From contig NZ_CP076723.1 in assembly GCF_018986915.1 (NCBI RefSeq), positions 1,149,501 to 1,213,500 on the forward strand: 64,000 bases of DNA. Reading direction: 5' to 3'. The DNA comes from Geomonas oryzisoli (lineage in GTDB: Bacteria > Desulfobacterota > Desulfuromonadia > Geobacterales > Geobacteraceae). Positions 48,320 to 57,111 of the stretch are shown here, in pieces. The number at the start of each line of letters is the position of its first letter. Within the stretch, counting starts at the first letter, position 1. A model generated the notes under the pieces. That model made no database searches. It saw nothing but the letters and a program-made list of their open reading frames with translations, and was not told where the DNA came from. Position numbers and translations under genes: made by a program.

Positions 48320-48363
48320 CCGACAGGGTGAAGGCCGGTCGGCCTGTATCAGGGGAGGAGTAA
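48215..48363 (+). other. Open -1 frame after the vgrG core, coding-like
   Basis: In this frame the DNA reads ...FLQKPGCAILYDAAGKVI and then GESGSRAYTIVRGVTDRVKAG, with a strong preference for G/C in the third position. The stop TAA at 48361-48363 overlaps the DUF4123 start (TAATG), typical of a real upstream gene end. No convincing start codon exists for a separate gene. It is best read as the genuine vgrG C-terminus displaced by a one-base indel, or as a small remnant. Confidence 0.45.
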
Positions 48364-48929
48364 TGGAAAGTCTGGAAGAACTGGTGTTCGCCACAGACAG
48401 TAGCAGCGTCTTCTGTATCCTCGATGGCGCAGTGGTGCCGGATCTTCCCTCGCTTCTGGCCTCTCTAGCCTCGCAGCACTTCTGTCTTTTGCGCGGGGCG
48501 CTGTCACCTGACCTGGCGCAGGTCGCTCCCTACCTGGTCTTTCTCCGGCGGGACTGCCGCTTCACCGATTGGTTGCTGGCGCAAGGGTGGGGCAGGAATT
48601 GGGGGATCTACGGGGGGAGTGGCGGCAGCATGATAGAGCTGCGCAAACACTTCCGTCATGTGTTCCACGTCTCCGATCAAAGCGGCAAGCCCTACTACTT
48701 CCGCTTTTACGACCCTTGTGTCCTGAGGCACTATCTGCCTCGTTGCACGGATAAGGAACTGGCTCAATTCTTTGGGCCGGTGCAGTGGTTTCTTGTCGAG
48801 GAACGCACACCTGGAACAGCTAGAAAGTTTTTCCGGACTGGCAATGCGCTGCGCGAGGACAGAATCGCCGTCGCGCAACCACACCAGAGGGTGGGGGAGG
48901 TGTCATGGAGATTCGAATCGAGCAGATGA
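48363..48929 (+). CDS. DUF4123 T6SS effector adaptor (Tap/TEC)
   Basis: 188 residues. DUF4123 features: AVVPDLPSLLASLASQHFCLLRGALSPDLAQVAPYLVFL, the glycine-rich WGIYGGSGGSMIELRKHFRHVFHV, and YYFRFYDPCVLRHYLP (F(R/Y)FYDPRVL). Such proteins load a cognate effector onto VgrG. Its immediate neighbours are vgrG and the 48905 gene. Start ATG 48363 follows GGGGAGGAG. Confidence 0.88.
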   Translation: MESLEELVFATDSSSVFCILDGAVVPDLPSLLASLASQHFCLLRGALSPDLAQVAPYLVFLRRDCRFTDWLLAQGWGRNWGIYGGSGGSMIELRKHFRHVFHVSDQSGKPYYFRFYDPCVLRHYLPRCTDKELAQFFGPVQWFLVEERTPGTARKFFRTGNALREDRIAVAQPHQRVGEVSWRFESSR

Positions 48930-49303
48930 ACGAGGTGGCGCGCGCGGAGTTTCTCGAGAGGCTGGACGCAGCGTTGATGCGTGACTTGAGCGATTACTAC
49001 AGAATCGAGCGGGACCAGCGCCGCGAATTCCTTGCCGGCGCCATCGAACTGGCGGAGAGCAAGGGGTTCAGATCGGAGCAGGGCATGGCATCCTACGTCC
49101 TGGCCCTGTGGTATCTCGACATCGACTTCGAGGACAAGAGTTCGGAACTGGAGACGCTGCTTGCCTCCTCCCTGCCTGAGGTGCGTCGCATCCACGGCAT
49201 GAATCAATGGGTGGAGGCCCTCCTGGGCGATCCTGACAACATTGCCGCTGCGGATGACGCTCTGAAAAAGTCGCTGCAGCTCACTGAGCCTTGGGGGCAC
49301 TGA
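48905..49303 (+). CDS. Hypothetical small T6SS-linked protein
   Basis: 132 residues, helical, acidic, no leader. It overlaps the DUF4123 gene by 25 nt and has its own SD (GGGGGAGG). Features MNEVARAEFLERLDAALMRDLSDYYR and GMNQWVEALLGDPDNIAAADDAL. Not recognised. As last gene of the operon behind the adaptor it could be a chaperone, cofactor or small effector. Confidence 0.65.
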   Translation: MEIRIEQMNEVARAEFLERLDAALMRDLSDYYRIERDQRREFLAGAIELAESKGFRSEQGMASYVLALWYLDIDFEDKSSELETLLASSLPEVRRIHGMNQWVEALLGDPDNIAAADDALKKSLQLTEPWGH

Positions 49304-49322
49304 CATAACAGGCCCATTCCCT

Positions 49323-49356
49323 CGGCCTCTGGCGGCAGCAGAGGCCGGGAGATTTT
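49323..49356 (+). terminator. Candidate terminator of the T6SS operon
   Basis: Stem cggcctctg/cagaggccg with a 7-nt loop; the following T run is short (gattttc). Located 20 nt after the last gene. Confidence 0.55.
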
Positions 49357-49432
49357 CACCAGGCAAAATCTTACCTTTACCTCTGCCGTCTCCGCGCCAT
49401 CCCACTGAAAAAAAAGACGCTGAATTTAGCTG

Positions 49433-49461
49433 TTGACATAATGCGGGATCTTCTTTATAAA
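49433..49461 (+). promoter_or_regulatory. Sigma-70 promoter of the DUF3793 gene
   Basis: TTGACA (49433-49438), 17-nt spacer, TATAAA (49456-49461). A near-consensus promoter, about 110 nt ahead of the gene. Confidence 0.8.
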
Positions 49462-49464
49462 ACT

Positions 49465-49483
49465 GATAACAGTTTTCATTATC
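49465..49483. promoter_or_regulatory. Fur-box-like operator
   Basis: gataacagttttcattatc matches 14 of 19 positions of the classical Fur consensus and keeps the gataa...ttatc arms. It covers the start-site region just behind the -10, a place for iron-dependent repression. Confidence 0.6.
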
Positions 49484-49574
49484 GAAACACTTCCTCTTGA
49501 ATGAAAACCTTTTGTCAGTGTGAGCAGGTGTTGAGAGCCTGGCGGAATCCACTATCAGAAACTGTGGAGGGGAC

Positions 49575-50348
49575 ATGAGCAGTTTTGTTGGAATCAGAGA
49601 CAATCTGTCGGCGGTAAACGGCGCCGATGCAGCATCTTCCTCCCGCATGTCGAGGGCGGCCTGGCAGGATTTCGCGGGGCTTTACCCAACCGAAGAAGAA
49701 TGTCTCGCCTCATTCCTGGCACTGGAACTGGCCGAAGTGCTGCAAGGTGCGAAGCCGGCAAATCTCGTCTGCCTTGCCAACAAGAACCGCTCCTGCGGTC
49801 GCAACCTCTATCTCCTCTGGAAAGAACACGGTGCGGCGCTCCTCGAACAGAGCGGACTCAAGGTGCGGGTTCTCGATGACCGCGGCTCGTCCATCCTGCT
49901 CCTGCTTTACTCGCAGGAGGCGCTGGGGGGACTGCTCGCCCAGAAAAGCGTCCGCATCATCCTGGGCAAGGCCGGCTACGGCAACGTCGATGGGTTCGAT
50001 GCCATTCTGGACCAACTGCAGAACCGCGTGGCGGGGGAGGGGTTCCCGCACGAGATCGGCGTCTTTCTCGGTTACCCGTTGAAGGACGTGGTCGGCTTCA
50101 TGGGGTGGGCTCCCCTTGCCTTCACCTGCCAGGGGCCTTGGAAGATCTTCGGCAAACCCGAGCAGAGCCTGCGTCTGGCGGAATGCCACCGCGAGTGCCG
50201 CAGCAGGATGTCGCAGCGTCTGGCTTCGGGATGCAATCCGCTCGACTGCCTGAAAAACTGCTCCATCACTGTCGCTGATTGGTACCTGGAAACAGGGGGG
50301 CCCTTTTTTGGCAGTGTCGTGAAAGTGAATATCAAAGCCGAGGTGTGA
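49575..50348 (+). CDS. DUF3793 family protein
   Basis: 257 residues, cytoplasmic. Conserved-looking Cys-rich patches: LVCLANKNRSCGRNLYLLWKEHG, the C-terminal ECHRECRSRM and GCNPLDCLKNCSI. A run LSRKxxRIILGKAGYGN follows in the middle (VRIILGKAGYGNVDGF). The family often occurs with flavodoxin and DUF2325 genes in anaerobes; function unknown. Fur-like box and strong promoter upstream suggest derepression under low iron. SD GGAGGGG 4 nt from ATG. Confidence 0.8.
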   Translation: MSSFVGIRDNLSAVNGADAASSSRMSRAAWQDFAGLYPTEEECLASFLALELAEVLQGAKPANLVCLANKNRSCGRNLYLLWKEHGAALLEQSGLKVRVLDDRGSSILLLLYSQEALGGLLAQKSVRIILGKAGYGNVDGFDAILDQLQNRVAGEGFPHEIGVFLGYPLKDVVGFMGWAPLAFTCQGPWKIFGKPEQSLRLAECHRECRSRMSQRLASGCNPLDCLKNCSITVADWYLETGGPFFGSVVKVNIKAEV

Positions 50349-50367
50349 CGCCTCGGAGGAGGGCAAC

Positions 50368-50658
50368 ATGTGCATAGCTTTGATAGGCGGCATGGACCGC
50401 TTGGGCAAACATTATCTGGAGGAGGCGGAACGGGCGGGGGTGAAGCTGCAGTTTTTCAGCACCTCGGAAACGAACATAGCCGCCAAGCTGAAAAAGGCCG
50501 ATGCCATGGTGATCTTCACCAACAAGGTTTCGCACCGCGTGAAGATCGAGGCGATGCAGGTGGCGAAGGCCAACAACATCCCGGTGCTGATGGAACACGC
50601 CTGCGGCGTCTGCACCTTCAGGAACTGCCTCCAATGCCTCGCCCACAACTGTCACTAA
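50368..50658 (+). CDS. DUF2325 domain protein
   Basis: 96 residues. CIALIGGMDRLGKHYLEEAERAGVKL at the start and a C-terminal Cys cluster (HACGVCTFRNCLQCLAHNC) that could bind a metal or cluster. Likely cotranscribed with DUF3793 (19 nt gap, GGAGG site). Confidence 0.85.
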   Translation: MCIALIGGMDRLGKHYLEEAERAGVKLQFFSTSETNIAAKLKKADAMVIFTNKVSHRVKIEAMQVAKANNIPVLMEHACGVCTFRNCLQCLAHNCH

Positions 50659-50747
50659 GGCGGATGCTGCAAATTGGTCTTCATATTGAACCGCATCTGT
50701 GTTAGGTGTAGCCGTGTTGGACATCAAGACGATACGGCAGGATCTGC

Positions 50748-51389
50748 ATGACCGATGTGACTGATACGACATCACGCTGGCTGGCGGTGAGCGGGATTCT
50801 TTTGATCCCCTTCACCGTCGTTTGCGTTCTCTACCTCGACATTCCGGTTGCCACCTTCGTCCGGGATCATCTCTACGCCAACCGGCACTGGCTCCGTGCG
50901 ACTTCCGACCTCCCCGACCTGCTGCTCGGCGTGGTGGTTGCCGCAACGATCGGCTCCTGCTTCTTTTACCTGTTACGCTCCGGCAAGGGGATCCTCGACC
51001 GCGCCACACTCCTGGCCAAAGAGATCCTCTGGCTCGCACCCGCCTCCTATCTTGCCAAGGCGCTGTTGAAGATCGCTTTCGGTCGTTCCAACACGCGTTA
51101 CTGGCTGAGCGATCCCAGTGCCTACGGCTTTCACTGCTTCCAGATGAAAGAACACTGCGAAGGGTTCCCGTCCGGACACATGCTGGTGATGGTCGCACTT
51201 TTGGCTGCCGGCTGGCGTTTCTATCCTGAGGGGCGCCCCTTCGGCATCGTCCTCTCGGTCCTGCTCGGCGTCGCCCTGATCGCCACCAACTACCACTTTC
51301 TGAGTGATGTCGTTGTGGGGGGCTACCTCGCCATCCTCCTCGAAGTGACGATCTCCCGCCTGCTTTTTTGCCGCCGCCGTACCTCATAG
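50748..51389 (+). CDS. PAP2-family membrane phosphatase
   Basis: 213 residues with five to six membrane helices. Motifs in order: KALLKIAFGRSNTRYW (K......RP-like, here RY), CEGFPSGHMLVMVALL (PSGH) and ATNYHFLSDVVVGGYLAI (the SR..... motif is modified to TNYHFLSD). Probable undecaprenyl-pyrophosphate or lipid phosphatase. The changed first motif means the activity should be read with care. Confidence 0.82.
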   Translation: MTDVTDTTSRWLAVSGILLIPFTVVCVLYLDIPVATFVRDHLYANRHWLRATSDLPDLLLGVVVAATIGSCFFYLLRSGKGILDRATLLAKEILWLAPASYLAKALLKIAFGRSNTRYWLSDPSAYGFHCFQMKEHCEGFPSGHMLVMVALLAAGWRFYPEGRPFGIVLSVLLGVALIATNYHFLSDVVVGGYLAILLEVTISRLLFCRRRTS

Positions 51390-51479
51390 AAGTAAACGGC
51401 GCCGCTTCCCGTAGCACCGCACCCAGCGAGCCTTTGTCGCCGGTTTTTTCCCTTGCATCGCAGGCGGAAATCCCTTATA

Positions 51480-51606
51480 TTTCAACAGCACATTGAAGAT
51501 AGCAGAACGCTTAAACCAACGATTCGTACCAGATGAGCGGGAGGTTGCCCGCGATCAGATAACGCATGGAAAGGGTTTAGCCGCCGACGGTTAAGCCCTT
51601 TTTGTT
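51480..51606 (+). ncRNA. Structured attenuator-like leader or small RNA
   Basis: A hairpin gcggg-aggttg-cccgc (51537-51552) precedes a 13-bp stem (51571-51600: aagggtttagccg with cggttaagccctt) ending in T run, i.e. an intrinsic terminator 28 nt before the next gene. No known riboswitch class matched by eye. Confidence 0.4.
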
Positions 51607-51633
51607 TGAGCATAAAAAGGTCAGGGAGGCCCA

Positions 51634-52080
51634 ATGGAAAGAAGAGCTTTAACTGCAGGAGACATGGTCGATTCGCAATGCACGCGTTGCAAGGCACTGC
51701 TGAACCACACCATCGTGGCGATGGTGGCGGGGCAGGTGGTGCGGGTGAAATGCAACACGTGCGGCAGCGAGCACAACCATCGTCCCGCGAAAGAACCAAA
51801 GGCCGCCACCGTGAAGGGAGCAAAGGCTGAAAAAGAGGTAAAGGCGCCGCGTACCAGGGCCGCCAAGGCACCGGCGGTATCCGACGAGGCGATCTGGGAG
51901 GAAATGATCCAGCCCCTCGACCCGGATCTCGCCGTCCCCTACAGCATGGACGGCAAGTTCAAGGTGAACACGCTGATCAGCCACCCCACCTTCGGGACGG
52001 GTGTCGTCGCATCGTGCCAGGCCGGCAAGGTCGAGGTCGTTTTCAAGACGGGTCGCAAGCTCTTGAGAAGCGCCTGCTAG
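51634..52080 (+). CDS. Zinc-ribbon protein with C-terminal Tudor-like segment
   Basis: 148 residues. N-terminal CTRCKALLNHT ... VKCNTCGSEH (two CxxC, 22 residues apart, a likely zinc ribbon). A Lys/Ala/Pro-rich basic linker follows, then FKVNTLISHPTFGTGVVASCQAGKVEVVF, which resembles the 'V.H..FG.G.V' segment found in UvrD/CarD-like modules. Likely nucleic-acid or protein binding; role unknown. SD AGGGAGG 7 nt upstream of ATG 51634. Confidence 0.7.
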   Translation: MERRALTAGDMVDSQCTRCKALLNHTIVAMVAGQVVRVKCNTCGSEHNHRPAKEPKAATVKGAKAEKEVKAPRTRAAKAPAVSDEAIWEEMIQPLDPDLAVPYSMDGKFKVNTLISHPTFGTGVVASCQAGKVEVVFKTGRKLLRSAC

Positions 52081-52106
52081 TTAGCAGCACAGAGAGATGA
52101 AATGAG

Positions 52107-52148
52107 AAGGGGCTGCCGGTTTCCACATCCGGCAGCCCCTTTTTTTTT
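52107..52148 (+). terminator. Rho-independent terminator after zinc-ribbon gene
   Basis: Stem aaggggctgccgg/ccggcagcccctt, then nine T. Confidence 0.9.
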
Positions 52149-52160
52149 GTACAAAAAAGA

Positions 52161-52261
52161 AACCATTAGCCACGGAGAACATCTGAGGAAATCTGAGTAA
52201 GTCAAAACCCTCTTTTTTGCTTTTCTCCGAAGTTCTCAGATTTTCTCCGTGGCCAATGGTT
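52161..52261. repeat. Long inverted repeat between zinc-ribbon gene and tex
   Basis: Arm 52161-52187 (aaccattagccacggagaac, then atctgag) pairs with 52235-52261, about 25 of 27 bp, enclosing an unrelated 47-nt stretch with a T run. May end tex transcription and is of the dispersed 'ccacggagaa' type. Confidence 0.65.
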
Positions 52262-52267
52262 CTCGGT

Positions 52268-54538
<2,271 letters not shown>

Positions 54539-54650
54539 GATCAAACAGTCTCCTAAAAGCTTCAGCTACTGCTGCCCACCTCTGCCAAGGCTCTTCGGGG
54601 AATTCGGCGAAGTGGAATAAGTTGTCCAACAACACTGCACGCGAACCAGC

Positions 54651-54760
54651 GTTCCCCCCTTTGTGAAGGGGGGACAGAGGGGATTTGCCTCAACAAAAGC
54701 TACTCCACCTAAATTCCCTGTGCCGAAGGGGGACTTTCCTGGGCGCGACAGCCAGTCGGC
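54651..54760. repeat. Palindromic repeats between tex and the sigma-54 activator gene
   Basis: ttcccccctttgtgaagggggga (54651-54673) is a hairpin, and tgccgaagggggactttcc (54720-54739) matches part of the 15980-16003 repeat. The two genes flanking it are both on the minus strand. No coding signal. Confidence 0.5.
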
Positions 54761-54822
54761 AAAAAAAGAGGGTACTTCTTACACTCTTTGGGAGCCGGGG
54801 GCAAGAACTTTCCCGCCGGCGC

Positions 54823-56454
54823 CTAGGCCACGAATCCCTGCTTCTCGTACTCTGCCAGTTTGCGGTAGAGGGTGGCCACGCCGATATTCAACTCCGCCGC
54901 GGTGCGCGCCTTGTTGTTGCCCGTGGCCCTCAAGGCCGCCAGGATGTATTCCCGCTCCACCTCTTCCAGCGGGCGCACAGACTCCACGATCCCCGGTCTT
55001 GGCAGCGCTGACCTGAGCTCCTCGGGCAGGTCCTCGAGGTCGGCCCTCGTGTCCAGGCAAAGCGCCACGGCGTGTTCCACCGCGTTCTGCAGTTCCCGCA
55101 CGTTGCCCGGCCAGGTGTAGCGCAGCAGTTGGTCGGCCGCCTTGGGAGTGAACCCGGTCACCTTCCGCCCCGCGCGCTTGGACGCCTGCTCCAGGAAGAT
55201 GCGCGCCAGGGGAAGGATGTCCTCGTTTCTTTCCCGCAGGGGAGGGACCCTTACCTCGATCACCCTCAGCCGATAGTAGAGGTCGCGCCGGAAGTTTCCC
55301 TTGCTCACCTCGTCTGAGAGATTCCTGTTGGTGGCGGCGACCACCCGGATGTCGACCTGGCGCGACTTGTTTTCACCGACCCGTCTCACCTCCCGCTCCT
55401 GCAGCACGCGCAGCAGTTTCACCTGCATGGACTGGGAAACCTCGCCGATCTCGTCCAGGAAGAGGGTGCCGCCGTTTGCGGCCTCGATGAGCCCCATCTT
55501 GTCCCGGTCCGCGCCGGTGAAGGCACCCTTGGCGTGGCCGAAGAGCTCGCTCTCCAGGAGCGTTTCGGTGAGCGCGCCGCAGTTGACCGCCACGAAGGGG
55601 CGCCCCGAGCGGGCGGACTCCTCGTGGATCAGCCGTGCGATGCGCTCCTTCCCCGCGCCGCTTTCGCCGGTCACGATCACCGAAGAATCGACGCGGGCGA
55701 TGCGCCGGGTCAGTTCGACCACCTGGCGCATCGCGCCGGAGCGAGCGGTGATGCAGCCGAACTCCTCCGTCCCCGCGCTCAGGCACGACATCTGGCGCCG
55801 CTGCTTCTTGAGCCGCTCCTCGGTGTCGCGCAGCGCCTTGGCCAGGTTCTGGAACACCTCGTCGCCGGTCTCCGACTCGAAGTAGGGGAGATACGGTTCC
55901 AGCGCCTCGCCCCACTGTTCCCTCGTTCTCCCCTCGACGTGGCAGACCGCGTCCCCCTTGCCGCAGCAGCGGTCCTCGATGAAGTACACCTTTTCGCCCC
56001 GCCAGTAGGAGACGTAGCCGCTGGCGAACCCGGTCAGGGTCCAGCAGACCGAGTCCTCGGAAAGACCCAGGTGCAAAAGGTGCTGCTCCACCTCGTAGGA
56101 GTCGTACCAGAAGGACTGCACCAGCGGCTGGTCGTCGCTGCCGTCGCTGCGCTTGTTTTCCTCGACCCGGACCATCCCCTGCAGCATGTGCAGTTTCGGG
56201 CCGGTCCAGCTGTCGGCGAAGAGGTCGGGGAATTCCAGCTTCAGGCTTTCCGCCGTCATCCTGCCGTGGGCGTAGCCGAACCTGGTCAGGATGCTGCGCG
56301 CCGCCGCCATCCCCAGCGAGCTGATCAGCTCCTTGCGCAAAAGCCCCAGGGCGACGGCATCGAAGATGATCGCCCTGCGCCCCATGAAGAACATGGTCCC
56401 CCCGTCGGGACGGAAGGAAAGTAGCTCCCGTAAATCCAGATCCGCCGATTGCAT
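54823..56454 (-). CDS. Sigma-54 dependent activator with XylR_N/V4R sensor domain
   Basis: 543 residues. The N-terminal XylR-like domain (LDLRELLSFRPDGGTMFFMGRRAIIFDAVALGLLR) is followed by V4R with CWTLTGFASGYVSYW and Cys163, Cys164 and Cys171 (DRCCGKGDAVCHVEG), the usual site for small aromatic or organic effectors. AAA+ domain: Walker A GESGAGKE 263-270, GAFTGA 310-315 (sigma-54 contact), LFLDEIGE 331-338. A Fis-type HTH ends it (NNKARTAAELNIGVATLYRKL). Divergent from the cytochrome operon, which has a -24/-12 promoter, so it most likely activates it in response to the operon's substrate. Confidence 0.93.
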   Translation of the reverse strand: MQSADLDLRELLSFRPDGGTMFFMGRRAIIFDAVALGLLRKELISSLGMAAARSILTRFGYAHGRMTAESLKLEFPDLFADSWTGPKLHMLQGMVRVEENKRSDGSDDQPLVQSFWYDSYEVEQHLLHLGLSEDSVCWTLTGFASGYVSYWRGEKVYFIEDRCCGKGDAVCHVEGRTREQWGEALEPYLPYFESETGDEVFQNLAKALRDTEERLKKQRRQMSCLSAGTEEFGCITARSGAMRQVVELTRRIARVDSSVIVTGESGAGKERIARLIHEESARSGRPFVAVNCGALTETLLESELFGHAKGAFTGADRDKMGLIEAANGGTLFLDEIGEVSQSMQVKLLRVLQEREVRRVGENKSRQVDIRVVAATNRNLSDEVSKGNFRRDLYYRLRVIEVRVPPLRERNEDILPLARIFLEQASKRAGRKVTGFTPKAADQLLRYTWPGNVRELQNAVEHAVALCLDTRADLEDLPEELRSALPRPGIVESVRPLEEVEREYILAALRATGNNKARTAAELNIGVATLYRKLAEYEKQGFVA

Positions 56455-56493
56455 CCCCGCCTCCTAACTGCCTACCAGAATAATAAAGCACCT

Positions 56494-56506
56494 TATCATA
56501 ATGATA
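56494..56506. promoter_or_regulatory. Palindrome tatcat-a-atgata in the divergent gap
   Basis: Perfect 13-bp dyad, 76 bp upstream of the -24/-12 element and 40 bp from the activator start. The position fits an enhancer site for the divergent activator and autoregulation. Confidence 0.5.
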
Positions 56507-56569
56507 GGCATTTTCCACGCTGTATACGAGTCTTTGTCGCAACCGACCGTTTTGCCTATTTTTTTTCGA

Positions 56570-56585
56570 TGGCACACTCGCTGCT
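56570..56585 (+). promoter_or_regulatory. Sigma-54 (-24/-12) promoter of the cytochrome-reductase-porin operon
   Basis: TGGCACACTCGCTGCT: TGGCAC-N5-CTGCT against the consensus TGGCAC-N5-TTGCW, correct spacing and one mismatch at the first T. About 100 nt before the cytochrome start. Confidence 0.72.
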
Positions 56586-56686
56586 ATTCCCACATCCAAA
56601 GAGGTTTTTTTGCCAAACAAGGAGAAACGTCCGGCTCGTCGGCCGTCTCGCGATTGGCGGTGAACTACACGAATGGGAGGTAAACG

Positions 56687-57040
56687 GTGGGAAAGAGAAT
56701 TTTCGTAGGGCTGTCGCTGCTGGCTGTCCTCGGGGCGGGGCAGTCCCTGGCACAAGGCAAGGCCTGGGCGGCGAACATCAAGGGAAAACATGCCGCCGAG
56801 GGATTTGGCTGTGCCGACTGCCACAAGACCGACAAGCCGACGGCGTCGGCCGCGGTTGAGGCCTGCCTCGACTGCCACGGCGGCTACGACAAGATGGCCG
56901 AGCGCACCAAGGGGATGCACAACAACCCGCACGACTCCCACCTGGGGAGGATGGCGTGCCTCAAGTGTCACCGGGTGCACGCACCTTCAGAGTACCTGTG
57001 CCTGGAGTGCCACAGCGATTTCGAATTCAAGGACAAGTAG
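56687..57040 (+). CDS. Small periplasmic tetraheme cytochrome c
   Basis: 117 residues with signal peptide (VGLSLLAVLGAGQSLAQ). Four CXXCH heme sites: CADCH (42), CLDCH (60), CLKCH (91) and CLECH (105), plus His35, 78, 82, 85 and 98 as possible distal ligands. Size and spacing match the cytochrome domain of flavocytochromes c (FccA/Ifc) and the Mcc cytochrome of the Geobacter methacrylate redox system. Electron donor to the flavoprotein encoded next. GTG start 56687 has GGGAGG 7 nt upstream. Confidence 0.88.
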   Translation: MGKRIFVGLSLLAVLGAGQSLAQGKAWAANIKGKHAAEGFGCADCHKTDKPTASAAVEACLDCHGGYDKMAERTKGMHNNPHDSHLGRMACLKCHRVHAPSEYLCLECHSDFEFKDK

Positions 57041-57111
57041 CCCGAACTGTTCCGAACGCGGCAAACCCCGCGTCGCACCAACCCCTGAGGGGGATCAAAG
57101 AGGAGGAATCG

